Origin: Microbulbifer bruguierae
Lineage (GTDB): Bacteria > Pseudomonadota > Gammaproteobacteria > Pseudomonadales > Cellvibrionaceae
Direction: 5' to 3'
DNA: 64,000 nucleotides
Assembly: GCF_029869925.1 (NCBI RefSeq)
Contig: NZ_CP118605.1
Span: forward strand, 4,306,001 to 4,370,000
A program made the translations under genes and the position numbers. Shown one piece after another: positions 18,191 to 26,729 of this stretch. Position 1 is the stretch's first letter; each line of letters opens with the position of its first letter. The notes beneath the pieces are model-generated. The model was given only the letters and a program-made list of their open reading frames with translations, was not told where the DNA came from and did not search any database.

Positions 18191-19369
18191 TTAATACTGG
18201 GTGACATCCGACGTGGAAACGTCACAGTTGGACGTGTTCCAGTAGGCGCCGTATTTGGTTGACGAGCTACCGCTCTGAACGCCCTGGTACTCTTCGCACA
18301 CCGGCGGGTTGCCGGAACTGTAGTTCAGAATGCGCAAATCCCTGATGGTAGCGCGATCGCCGAAGTTGCGGTTAACGCCGGCGATGGAGCCAATACTGGC
18401 GTTGATGTTTACATCGTAAATCAGCGCGTTGCGGGGGCCACCATTGTTGCTGCAGTTGCCGCAGGAACGCCACAATTTTCCGTGGGTACCGGTTGCGGTA
18501 AAACCACCGGAAATGATGGTGGTACTGTTCTTGGAGTTGTGCTGGAAGATTTTATCCGGCTTTCCGCCGTAGCCGCCGGTACTGTTGTAAGCACTGCCGC
18601 CCACAATCGTCATGGTGCCGCCTTCGGATTTATTGGTAGCGGCGTCTTCACAGATGTCGTTCCAGACAACGTCCGCCATGGTGCAGTTGCCGCCGGTGCA
18701 GTGGATGCCATCGGAGCCGCCGTTGGCGGCGAGTTTTACGTTGCGAATAGAGGCATTGTTCAGGGTGATTACGGGGGGTTGGCTTTCACTGTCACCGACG
18801 CAACTGAGGCCAATGGTTTTGCCACCACAGTCCACAAATCTGCCGCTGATGGATGCACCCGCATAGCATTCACTGGAGCTTCCGACCTGCTGGAAGGCCC
18901 ACAGCTGGCCTGCTCCACCCCAGTAGGTATACAGGCGAGCGTCGGCGCCGGCATACATGCTCATTCCCCACACATCGATGGCCTTGTTGCTCAGCTTCGA
19001 CGTGATCGAGTAATAGCCGCTGCCCTGATCGTCGATCCACCAGCGCTGGTTGTCGCCACCGGTGTAGGTCCACTGGCGGACTTCCGCACCGTCGTTGGTG
19101 TTCCATTCCCACACATCCAGGGACTTGCCGCTGTGTACCGGGCGGATGGAGTAACTGCCGTCGCTCAACTGGGTCACATCAAATTGCTGGTTGTTGTAAC
19201 CGAGGGTGAACCAGGTCATGACGTTGGCGCCATCGGATGTGTCGAAACTGTTCACATCCAGCGCGTTGCCGTTCAGTTTGGAGACGATGACATATCTGCC
19301 AGATGAAATGGCGGCTGCGTTGGCGCAGAACGCCAGCAGGGCCAGAGTTATGAGGATTTTTCTCATCAC
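18191..19369 (-). CDS. Secreted pectate lyase (PL3) with N-terminal ricin-type lectin domain
   Basis: A 392-residue enzyme predicted to cleave polygalacturonate outside the cell. The start is GTG at 19369 or ATG at 19366. A signal peptide covers about residues 1-20 (CANAAA). Residues about 22-160 form a beta-trefoil RICIN/CBM13-like domain with three QxW-type repeats (NNQQFDV, NQRWWI, GQLWAF). Residues about 165-385 are a PL3 right-handed beta-helix with many Cys, the SDGIHCTGGNCTMADVVWND segment, ICEDAATNKSEGG, DKIFQHNSKNS and GKLWRSCGNC. A lectin fused to PL3 would target it to plant polymers. It stands alone, separated from the 1-7.5 kb cell-wall cluster. Confidence 0.88.
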   Translation of the reverse strand: MMRKILITLALLAFCANAAAISSGRYVIVSKLNGNALDVNSFDTSDGANVMTWFTLGYNNQQFDVTQLSDGSYSIRPVHSGKSLDVWEWNTNDGAEVRQWTYTGGDNQRWWIDDQGSGYYSITSKLSNKAIDVWGMSMYAGADARLYTYWGGAGQLWAFQQVGSSSECYAGASISGRFVDCGGKTIGLSCVGDSESQPPVITLNNASIRNVKLAANGGSDGIHCTGGNCTMADVVWNDICEDAATNKSEGGTMTIVGGSAYNSTGGYGGKPDKIFQHNSKNSTTIISGGFTATGTHGKLWRSCGNCSNNGGPRNALIYDVNINASIGSIAGVNRNFGDRATIRDLRILNYSSGNPPVCEEYQGVQSGSSSTKYGAYWNTSNCDVSTSDVTQY

Positions 19370-19689
19370 TAGATTCCATGTTGTATTTCTTTATTTTTGG
19401 ATTTGAACTCTTGCGAAGATGCGAGCCAAAGCCGTCGTGAAGCCGCGGGACTTCAAACGTCAACCTGGACCAAAAAAATCGTTGGCAAAAAGAGAGGCTA
19501 CAGCGCGTTTCAGGCAGCGTGGGCCGGGGAACAGAAAGCCCCGGCGGCGGGAGTTTATCTAATATTGTATTTAAGTACTACAATTTGGCGTTAACTGGTA
19601 CGAACGCCTCACTTACCGGTGGGCTACTGGCATGAACAGGATCTTCCAGGTTAATCGTATTTTGTCGCTGCCTTTTGCTCGCGAACCTT
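19370..19689. promoter_or_regulatory. Intergenic region upstream of PL3 gene with operator-like palindrome
   Basis: No gene is seen in this 320-base stretch between two minus-strand genes. It should contain the promoter of the PL3 gene. A 21-base imperfect palindrome, ATTGTATTTAAGTACTACAAT (19563-19583, arms ATTGTA/TACAAT), could be an operator. No strong sigma-70 promoter stood out. Confidence 0.35.
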
Positions 19690-22600
19690 CTAGACATGTG
19701 GGTGATTGTCGTCGCTTTCCATATATCCATCGTTTGCATCGCTTCCAGGCTCATCATGGCGAGCGCCGGTTTCCCCTCTATGCACCTTCTCGCGCAGTCC
19801 CTGAACGAGCTTGAAAAAGATGGGTACCAGCAGCGTACCCGCGACACACGCCATAATGGTGCCACCCATGATGGCCGTTCCGAGCGATATCCGGCTGGCA
19901 GCACCAGCGCCTGAGGCGATCACGAGGGGAATGGAACCCACCACGAACGAGAGGGTTGTCATGATCACCGGGCGGAAGCGCAGTTTTGCAGCGGTCACCG
20001 TCGAATCGTGCAGGGATAGCCTTTCCACTTCGCGCTGGGTTTTTCCAAACTCGACAATAAGGATCGCGGTTTTAGCTGCCAGGGCTACCAGTAGTACCAG
20101 ACCAATCTGACCATACAAACTAAGGGGTTCCCTGGCGATTAGTAACGCAGCAATGGCGCCGACGATGGCGATCGGCACCGAAAGGATAATCGCGAACGGG
20201 GTCAGGAAGGACTCGTACAGTGCGGCGAGGAACAGGAAGGTAAAGATCAGTGACAGCACCAGGGCAATAGTGGACGCATTACCGGCTTTGCGTTCCTCGT
20301 AACTGGAATCGGACCAGTCGTACTTGAAACCATCGGGAAGTGTCTCGATCGCCACACGTTCCAGTGCGTCCATGGCGTCACCGGAACTATATCCCCCGGC
20401 GATATTCGGGCCGCCGCTGATTTTGGCTGAGTCGTAGGTGTTGTAGCGCTTGAGGGTGACGGCACCGAGGATGGGTTCAGTGCTCAAAATTGCAGGCAGC
20501 GGTATGGGTTCGCCCTTGTTGTTGGTGATATAGATTTTCTCCAGATCGGTTTCCTGCTGGCGGAATCTGGATTCGGCCTGCACCATGACCTTGAAGGTTT
20601 TGTTGTACAGGTTGAAGTCATTGACGTAGATGGCACCGAGCTGGGTTTGCAGCGTCAGGAAAATATCGCTGATTTTTACCCCCAGCGTTTTCGCTTTCAC
20701 ACGGTCAATGTCCAGGCGGATTTGCGGTGAGCCTGCCTTGAATATCGAGAAGGCGCGCGCGATTTCAGGCTGCTCTGTGGCGGCTGCGGAGAAATCCTGC
20801 ACCACTTTGAAGAGCTCCTGCGCACCGACCCCTTGGGTGTCTTCGAGCATGAACGAAAAGCCGGCCATGGCACCCAGGCCGGGAATCGCGGGTGCACCGA
20901 ATACGAGAATCTGCGCCTCCGGCAGCTGGGCGAATTGTGCCTGGTATTTTTGTTGCAAAGCCTGCTGTGACACCTCTGGTGCTTTGCGCTCGTCCCAGGG
21001 TTTGAGTTTGGCAATCACCATCCCGGCGTTGGATTGCAGCATGACGTTGAGCAGGCTGAATCCATTCACCGACAGTACTTTGTCGACGGCGGGATCCTTC
21101 ATGAGCACTTCGTTGATCTGGTCGATGACTGCGGCCGTACGCTCCAGCGCCGCGGCCTCGGGCAACTGTACGTCGATCATGAAGTAACCCTTGTCTTCAT
21201 CCGGGATAAAGCTTTTGGGTACGGACTGGAAAAGCAGGAACAGGCTGACGAACAGACCGGCAATAATCGCCAGGCTTATGATCAGGTGCCGGGCGAGCCA
21301 GTCCACGATTTTGAGGTAGCCGCTGGAAACCTTTTCAAACCCCCAGTTGAAGCCGCGGATCACCGGATTTGGTTTACTGTGACCTTCCTTCAATACCGTC
21401 GAGCACAGCGCCGGGCTCAGGGTCAGTGCGTTGATCATGGAGATCAGTACCGACACCGTAATGGTGGTGCCGAACTGACCGAACATTCGCCCGGTCATAC
21501 CGGGCAGCAACATGGTTGGACCGAATACGGCCACCAGCACCATGGAGGTCGCGACAATCGGCCCGGATACCTCCTTCATGGCTTTGGCGGTGGCAGCGCG
21601 CTTGTCCAGGCCCTCTTCGTGCATGATCCGCTCTACGTCCTCGACCACGATGATGGCATCGTCCACCACCACGCCGATGGCGAGAATCAGGCCGAACAGG
21701 GTGACCGTATTGATGGTCATGCCCATGGCATACAGAACGGCAAGTGTACCGACAATAGACACTGGTACCGCCAGGGTCGGTACCAGTGCGGCGCGCACGT
21801 TACCGAGGAACAGGTAGGTCACAATGATGACCAGAATGACCGTCGCGATCAGGGTGAAAATGGTTTCTTCCAGGGAAACAGCGATGAACTCGGTGGTATC
21901 GTGGCCGATGACTGCTTCAACGCCTTCGGGAAAATATTGTGATAATTCCTCTACCTTGGCTTTGACATTCTCGGCAACTTCCAGCGCGTTGGCGTCAGAC
22001 AGTTTGTAAATGGCCAGCAGCACACCGGGACCGTTGTTGTATTCGCCGTACCCCTTGTAAATCTGGGCGCCGAGTTCTACCCGCGCGATATCCTTGACGC
22101 GAATTACCCCGCCTTTGTCATCGGCGCGCAGCACGATATCGCCGAACTCTTCCTCTGAAGTCAGTCGGCCTTTGGTGGTGAGCACATATTGGAATTGGGT
22201 GGATTCGGGGGATGGTGGTGAACCCAGTTGGCCTACAGCTGCCTGGATATTCTGCTCCTGAATCGCCCCCAGCACTTCCGGTACGGAAATCTCCAGATTT
22301 GCCATCTTGACCGGGTCGAGCCAGATCCGCATGCCGTAATCCAGGGGGCCGATGATTTTTGCCTCGCCCACGCCGGGTACGCGCGCAAGTTCATTGAGCA
22401 GATTCAGCGAGGCAAAGTTCGACAGGAACACGCCGTCAAACCGGTTATCCGGAGAAAACAGGTTGACCACCATCAGCATGTCGGAGGAACGTTTACGCAC
22501 CTTGATACCGCGCTTCAGCACCTCCGGTGGTAGCGACGGTTCAGCCAGGGCCACCCGGTTCTGGACATCGACCTGCGCCATGTCGTCATCAGTATTCATG

Positions 22601-22893
22601 TCGAACGTCATGAATAGCGTGTAGGTGCCATCACTGCCGGAGTTGGAGGTCATGTAAACCATGCCCTCGGCACCGTTCACCTGCTCTTCAATGGGTATTG
22701 CAACCGCGTTTTTGACCGTTTCGGCATCGGCGCCCGGGTAGACGGCGACCACGGAAATTTTCGGTGCCGCGATATCCGGGTACTGGTCTACCGGCATGAC
22801 GATCGCCGCGAGTATACCCATGAAGGTGATCAATATGGCGATCACAAAGGCGAAGCGCGGGCGACGGATAAACAGGTGGGTATTTTCGCTCAC
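19690..22893 (-). CDS. RND multidrug efflux transporter, HAE1 family (AcrB/MexB-like)
   Basis: A 1067-residue inner-membrane proton-driven pump for hydrophobic or amphiphilic compounds. Starts at a GTG. Twelve membrane helices and two large periplasmic loops fit the family. The proton-relay Asp pair is present in GVVVDDAIIVVEDVERIM, and the relay Lys in LLVALAAKTAILIVEFGK. N-terminal FIRRPRFAFVIAILI and PVDQYPDIAAP are typical. The C-terminal tail (about 30 residues, rich in Asp, His and Gly) is not conserved. It lies 16 bases after the adaptor gene in the same operon. No outer-membrane channel gene is nearby, so it probably borrows a TolC-like protein. Confidence 0.94.
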   Translation of the reverse strand: MSENTHLFIRRPRFAFVIAILITFMGILAAIVMPVDQYPDIAAPKISVVAVYPGADAETVKNAVAIPIEEQVNGAEGMVYMTSNSGSDGTYTLFMTFDMNTDDDMAQVDVQNRVALAEPSLPPEVLKRGIKVRKRSSDMLMVVNLFSPDNRFDGVFLSNFASLNLLNELARVPGVGEAKIIGPLDYGMRIWLDPVKMANLEISVPEVLGAIQEQNIQAAVGQLGSPPSPESTQFQYVLTTKGRLTSEEEFGDIVLRADDKGGVIRVKDIARVELGAQIYKGYGEYNNGPGVLLAIYKLSDANALEVAENVKAKVEELSQYFPEGVEAVIGHDTTEFIAVSLEETIFTLIATVILVIIVTYLFLGNVRAALVPTLAVPVSIVGTLAVLYAMGMTINTVTLFGLILAIGVVVDDAIIVVEDVERIMHEEGLDKRAATAKAMKEVSGPIVATSMVLVAVFGPTMLLPGMTGRMFGQFGTTITVSVLISMINALTLSPALCSTVLKEGHSKPNPVIRGFNWGFEKVSSGYLKIVDWLARHLIISLAIIAGLFVSLFLLFQSVPKSFIPDEDKGYFMIDVQLPEAAALERTAAVIDQINEVLMKDPAVDKVLSVNGFSLLNVMLQSNAGMVIAKLKPWDERKAPEVSQQALQQKYQAQFAQLPEAQILVFGAPAIPGLGAMAGFSFMLEDTQGVGAQELFKVVQDFSAAATEQPEIARAFSIFKAGSPQIRLDIDRVKAKTLGVKISDIFLTLQTQLGAIYVNDFNLYNKTFKVMVQAESRFRQQETDLEKIYITNNKGEPIPLPAILSTEPILGAVTLKRYNTYDSAKISGGPNIAGGYSSGDAMDALERVAIETLPDGFKYDWSDSSYEERKAGNASTIALVLSLIFTFLFLAALYESFLTPFAIILSVPIAIVGAIAALLIAREPLSLYGQIGLVLLVALAAKTAILIVEFGKTQREVERLSLHDSTVTAAKLRFRPVIMTTLSFVVGSIPLVIASGAGAASRISLGTAIMGGTIMACVAGTLLVPIFFKLVQGLREKVHRGETGARHDEPGSDANDGYMESDDNHPHV

Positions 22894-22909
22894 AGATCAC
22901 TTTCCCGCG

Positions 22910-24223
22910 CTATTTGCCGGTTTCATAGGGGGTGTAGACATCGCCCGGCTGGTTTCGCTGTCTCGCTTCCATGGTCGATCTCTGATATTCCTGAAAAGCT
23001 TCCTGCTCTTTGCGCAACTGTTCGCGCAGGGAGTAGGGCGGTGGGCGAAGGTTGGGTGGTACTGGATCGTCGAATTGCTTGATTTCAACCGGTGTGACTT
23101 CGACAACGTCGCCCGCGCTGACTTTCTGTAGTCCCTCTACGAGTACTCTGTCGCCTACTTTGAGCCCTTTGCGCACAGCCCAGTTGGGCCCGATGCGCAT
23201 ACCGACTTCAATATTGGCCCGCTTGACCTTGTTTTCCTTGTCCAACAGGTAGACGTAATGTCCCTGCTGATCTTGGGATACCGCCTTTTGTGGAATCACG
23301 ATGCGCTGTATTTCTTCCAGTAGTTTTCCATGCAGGGTGACATTTTCCTGGGGCAGAAGCAGACCCTCTGAGTTGGGGAACAGGACGCGGGCAGCGACGG
23401 TGCCCCGGGTAGAGGCGGCAGTGGCGTCCCAGGAGAAGAACTCTCCCTTGTACGGATACACCGTACCGCCCGGCAATACGATGTAGAGCTCCATATTGGG
23501 GATAGCGAGGCCTTGCTGTCGCAGCTTTTCGACCGCGCCATAAAACTCGTTGTAGGCCTTCTGGCCAATGTGGGCGAGTACATACACCGGGTCCACTTTG
23601 ATGAGTTGTGTAATAGGCACCGAGTTGGGAAGGATGAAAAAGTCGCCCACAGCGTAGTTGGGGTGCCCCACTCGTCCGGAAAATGGCGCGACGATCGAGG
23701 TGTGAGAGAGATCCTGTCTGGCCTGGTGGAGTGAGGTCTGGGCGGTGTTGAGATGCGCTTCCGCCGCCTGCATAGCGGATTTGGCCGTATCGAAATCCTT
23801 CGCGGAAATGTATCCCTGTGGGCGCAGGTTTTGTGCGCGATTGAAGTTGGCTTTCGCTTCTTCGTAATTGGACATCGCTTCCGCGACGCTGGATTCCGCT
23901 GTGGCAACCTTGGTTTCAAAAGGGTAGGGGTCCAGTCTTACGAGTTCTTCACCCTGTTTGAAATACTTACCGGGCTCGATGTTTTGATACAGGATTCTGG
24001 AGGCGACGAGGGGAAAAATCTGTGCGGTCTCCACAGCTTCCACCACCGCGGGCACTTCAAAGCTGGGTCTGAAGCGCATGTGTTTGGCTTCGACCACTTC
24101 CACTTTTTTCGGCGGTGGGGTTGGTTTGGCGGCTTCTTTTTCTCCGCAGCCAATCGGCAGCAGACAGGCTACGAAAAAAAGATTCCGCCAATGGAGATGG
24201 TTACGTAGAGATTGGTACATCAT
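22910..24223 (-). CDS. RND periplasmic adaptor subunit (membrane fusion protein)
   Basis: A lipoprotein adaptor of about 437 residues linking the RND pump to an outer-membrane channel. The signal peptide ends in a lipobox (LPIGC). Then come a lipoyl-like half motif (VETAQIFPLVASRI), an alpha-hairpin (about 110-185, ESSVAEAMSNYEEAKANFNRAQ and its return helix), the second lipoyl half (TSIVAPFSGRVG), a beta-barrel, and the membrane-proximal domain. The start may be ATG 24223, ATG 24220 (better spacing from GGGA) or TTG 24232. It is the first gene of the pump operon, and no adjacent repressor gene was found. The 264 bases upstream hold its promoter and an inverted repeat near lrp. Confidence 0.92.
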   Translation of the reverse strand: MMYQSLRNHLHWRNLFFVACLLPIGCGEKEAAKPTPPPKKVEVVEAKHMRFRPSFEVPAVVEAVETAQIFPLVASRILYQNIEPGKYFKQGEELVRLDPYPFETKVATAESSVAEAMSNYEEAKANFNRAQNLRPQGYISAKDFDTAKSAMQAAEAHLNTAQTSLHQARQDLSHTSIVAPFSGRVGHPNYAVGDFFILPNSVPITQLIKVDPVYVLAHIGQKAYNEFYGAVEKLRQQGLAIPNMELYIVLPGGTVYPYKGEFFSWDATAASTRGTVAARVLFPNSEGLLLPQENVTLHGKLLEEIQRIVIPQKAVSQDQQGHYVYLLDKENKVKRANIEVGMRIGPNWAVRKGLKVGDRVLVEGLQKVSAGDVVEVTPVEIKQFDDPVPPNLRPPPYSLREQLRKEQEAFQEYQRSTMEARQRNQPGDVYTPYETGK

Positions 24224-24432
24224 TTCCCGCAACTTGAGTTAATAAACCTATCTCCATTAATCCTAGAGGGCGGGGCGTCAGCCGGTGAGAAGTTGATCGA
24301 TAGTTGGCGCGAATTTAATTTTTAAGCGCGTTTATCCTTGCGGTAATACGGGTGTCGCTCGGTTCTGGGGCGGCAATGGAAAGGCAAGTCGGAGCGATGA
24401 GCGTCAAGGCAGGGGGGCGGGGGATTTGATTT

Positions 24433-24468
24433 GTTGCAGCAAGGGAAGTGGCGGGGCCTTGCTGCAAC
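24433..24468. repeat. Perfect 12-bp inverted repeat downstream of the Lrp-type gene
   Basis: GTTGCAGCAAGG (24433-24444) and CCTTGCTGCAAC (24457-24468) pair perfectly around a 12-base loop. It lies 29 bases beyond the stop of the Lrp-type gene. No T-run follows on either strand, so it is not a standard terminator; it could be an mRNA 3' stabilising hairpin or an operator. Confidence 0.6.
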
Positions 24469-24496
24469 CGCAGTTTGATGACGTCTTAGCGATTTC

Positions 24497-25006
24497 TTAG
24501 CGATTGTAGTGCACCGGCACCTCCAGGGTCTCTTTGACCTGCTCCATCACCACATAACTGGTGCACTCCTGAACTTCCGGCAGGGTGAGCAGTGTTTCTC
24601 CATAGAACCTGCGATAGGCACTCATGTCCGCCACCCGGGCTTTGATCAGGTAGTCAAAGCTGCCGGATACCAGATAGCACTCCTGTACTTCCGGCAGTTC
24701 GGATACCGCATTGCGGAACGCTTCGAAGGCGTCCTGGGCAGAGCGATTCAGGCGAATCTGCACAAAGACCACCAGTGCGGCATCGAGAAATTCCGGGTTG
24801 ACCAGCGCGGTATAACCCTGGATGACACCGTCAGACTCCATTTTCTTTACCCGCTCCACACAGGGTGTTGCGGTCAGCCCTACATGACGGGCGAGTTCGG
24901 CGTAGCTGGTGCGACCATTCTTTTGCAATACCCGCAGGATATTGCGGTCGATGGTGCTGAGTTCATTGGCGCGTCTTTTCATTTTGTTGCGATTCCCACT
25001 ATGCAT
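24497..25006 (-). CDS. Lrp/AsnC family transcriptional regulator
   Basis: A 169-residue feast/famine regulator (161 if started at the second ATG, 24982). The N-terminal helix-turn-helix is LSTIDRNILRVLQKNGRTSYAELARHVGLTATPCVERVKKME (about 17-58, shown by the AELARHVGLTATPCVERVK core). The C-terminal RAM ligand domain (about 75-155) contains VQECYLVSGSFDYLIKAR, whose Gly turn forms the amino-acid site. It is divergent from alanine dehydrogenase with a palindrome-bearing 268-base gap, the usual place for a dedicated regulator responding to alanine or leucine. The closest well-known match in kind is Lrp itself, so it could be the global protein. Confidence 0.9.
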   Translation of the reverse strand: MHSGNRNKMKRRANELSTIDRNILRVLQKNGRTSYAELARHVGLTATPCVERVKKMESDGVIQGYTALVNPEFLDAALVVFVQIRLNRSAQDAFEAFRNAVSELPEVQECYLVSGSFDYLIKARVADMSAYRRFYGETLLTLPEVQECTSYVVMEQVKETLEVPVHYNR

Positions 25007-25147
25007 TTCTCATTGCTAAATCCGGCCGTTTCTCTGTTGGCCCGGTCACGACTCGCTGGGCAGACCATGGTGAACTGGCGCTTGACTTGTCTGTAGTATC
25101 TGTTCTGGTTCCGGTTGGCTAAATAACGTACTTCCCGCCATTTTTCC

Positions 25148-25210
25148 AGTGGATTCCACTAATCATATTGATAAGTTTATGAAAATCCACTTTAAAAGGG
25201 CGCCTATACT
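25148..25210 (+). promoter_or_regulatory. Candidate operator and promoter of alanine dehydrogenase
   Basis: AGTGGATTCCACT (25148-25160) is a near-perfect palindrome. AATCCACT recurs at 25184-25191, giving an 8-bp perfect inverted repeat with AGTGGATT across 28 AT-rich bases. A -10-like TATACT lies at 25205-25210 with only a weak -35 (AAAATC, 17-base spacer), as expected for an activator-dependent promoter. Binding by the divergent Lrp-type protein is an inference. Confidence 0.45.
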
Positions 25211-25274
25211 GCGGAAATCCAACAAAAAGGGGCGCGCGAGATTGCGCTCACAGAGTTAACGAGGAGAAGTCGTT

Positions 25275-26420
25275 ATGTTGATCGGTGTCCCAAAAGAGAT
25301 CAAAAACCACGAATACCGTATCGGCCTGACTCCGGCAAGCGTCCGCGAGCTGGTAAGCCATGGCCATAAGGTGGTCGTGCAAAAAGATGGTGGCTCAGCC
25401 ATCGGCTTTACCGACGAGATGTACGAACAGGCTGGCGCCACGATCATCGACAATGCGGCAGAAATTTTTGCCACTGCAGACATGATCGTTAAAGTGAAAG
25501 AGCCCCAGCCCCAAGAGTGCGAGATGCTGCGTCCCGGCCAGCTGTTGTACACCTACCTGCACCTGGCTCCCGATCCCAAGCAGACTGAACTGCTGGTGAA
25601 ATCCGGTGCTACCTGTATTGCTTATGAAACCGTAACCGACCGTTTCGGTGGCCTGCCGCTGCTGGCGCCCATGTCTGAAGTTGCCGGTCGCATGTCCGTG
25701 CAGTGCGGTGCCCATCACCTGGAAAAAGCCCAGGGTGGCCTGGGTGTGCTGTTGGGCGGCGTACCTGGTGTGGCTCCCGCCAAGGTATTGATTATCGGTG
25801 GTGGTGTGGTCGGTACCAACGCGGCCAAGATGGCGCTGGGTATGGGCGCTGATGTCACCATTCTGGATCGCTCCCTGCCGCGTCTGCGCCAGCTGGACGA
25901 TATCTTTGGCGGCGCGGTGCGTACCGAATACTCCACCAATGACGCCATCGAACAGCATGCGCTGGAAGCTGACCTGGTGATTGGCGCCGTGCTGATTCCA
26001 GGTGCTGCAGCACCGAAACTGCTGACCCGCGACATGATCAGCCGCATGAAAAAAGGTGCGGTGGTTGTGGACGTGGCCATCGACCAGGGCGGTTGCTTCG
26101 AGACCTCGAAGGCCACCACCCACACCGATCCGACTTATGTCGTAGATGGCGTGGTTCACTACTGTGTAGCGAATATGCCGGGCGGTGTAGCGCGTACTTC
26201 TACCATGGCGCTGAACAACGCCACCCTGCCGTTTGCCGTGGCTCTGGCGAACAAAGGCGCCAAACAGGCACTGATGGACGATGCCAACCTGCTGGAGGGA
26301 CTGAATGTCCACGCCGGCATGGTGACCTACAAAGCGGTGGCCGATGTGCTGGGCTACGAATACGTGGATCCCAAGCTGGCACTGCAAAAATCTGCTGTGG
26401 AGTCCGAGGTGGCTGCCTAA
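25275..26420 (+). CDS. ald: Alanine dehydrogenase
   Basis: Interconverts L-alanine and pyruvate plus ammonia with NAD+. The protein has 381 residues; family members are about 370. MLIGVPKEIKNHEYRIGLTP at the start is the family signature; the active-site Lys/His region is seen in YTYLHLAPD. The NAD-binding motif is LIIGGGVVGTNAAKMALGMGADV (GGGVVG), followed by the VDVAIDQGGCFETSKATTH signature and CVANMPGGVARTST. The start has GAGGAG at ideal spacing. It is divergent from an Lrp-type gene, a known control arrangement for ald. A chain of stem-loops and a strong terminator follow. Confidence 0.97.
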   Translation: MLIGVPKEIKNHEYRIGLTPASVRELVSHGHKVVVQKDGGSAIGFTDEMYEQAGATIIDNAAEIFATADMIVKVKEPQPQECEMLRPGQLLYTYLHLAPDPKQTELLVKSGATCIAYETVTDRFGGLPLLAPMSEVAGRMSVQCGAHHLEKAQGGLGVLLGGVPGVAPAKVLIIGGGVVGTNAAKMALGMGADVTILDRSLPRLRQLDDIFGGAVRTEYSTNDAIEQHALEADLVIGAVLIPGAAAPKLLTRDMISRMKKGAVVVDVAIDQGGCFETSKATTHTDPTYVVDGVVHYCVANMPGGVARTSTMALNNATLPFAVALANKGAKQALMDDANLLEGLNVHAGMVTYKAVADVLGYEYVDPKLALQKSAVESEVAA

Positions 26421-26538
26421 CCAGCCCCAGGAGGCTGGAGAAAAGGAGCCAGGGGATGACCCCTGGCGAATGAAAAAGGTTCTCTTCTGGGGCGTACCCC
26501 ACGCCCCGCTCTGTGAGACTTGGTAGTGTCCGACTACC
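26421..26538 (+). other. Chain of four stem-loops after ald
   Basis: Four hairpins follow in a row: CCAGCC/GGCTGG (26421-26438), CCAGGGG/CCCCTGG (26449-26466), GGGGCGT/ACGCCCC (26489-26507), and GGTAGT/ACTACC (26522-26538, followed by TTTTT, so it could itself terminate). They lead into the main terminator. They may protect the ald mRNA 3' end or belong to a small RNA. No protein gene is evident in the 309 bases before the flavodoxin. Confidence 0.5.
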
Positions 26539-26546
26539 TTTTTATA

Positions 26547-26571
26547 GCCGCGCTTTTTGCGCGGCTTTTTT
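26547..26571 (+). terminator. Rho-independent terminator of ald
   Basis: GCCGCGC (26547-26553), TTTTT loop, GCGCGGC (26559-26565), then six T. Confidence 0.88.
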
Positions 26572-26729
26572 ATTCGCGGTTTTCCGGAATGGTTAACTTG
26601 CCCCGGGATCCTTGCTGTGCCCCCCTATTACTGGGAAAATGCCCGCCCACTGGGGCTATCTATGCACAACACCCCGGGTAGCCTGCAGAAATGGGCAGGG
26701 CAGTATGCGTAGTAGTTTGAGGAGAGAAT

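Noticed and set aside
19690..24223. Missing outer-membrane channel as evidence of a novel pump
   Set aside because: Many RND operons lack their own channel gene and use a shared TolC-like protein.
25007..25274. Riboswitch upstream of ald
   Set aside because: No known riboswitch core was seen; the palindromes fit a protein operator better.
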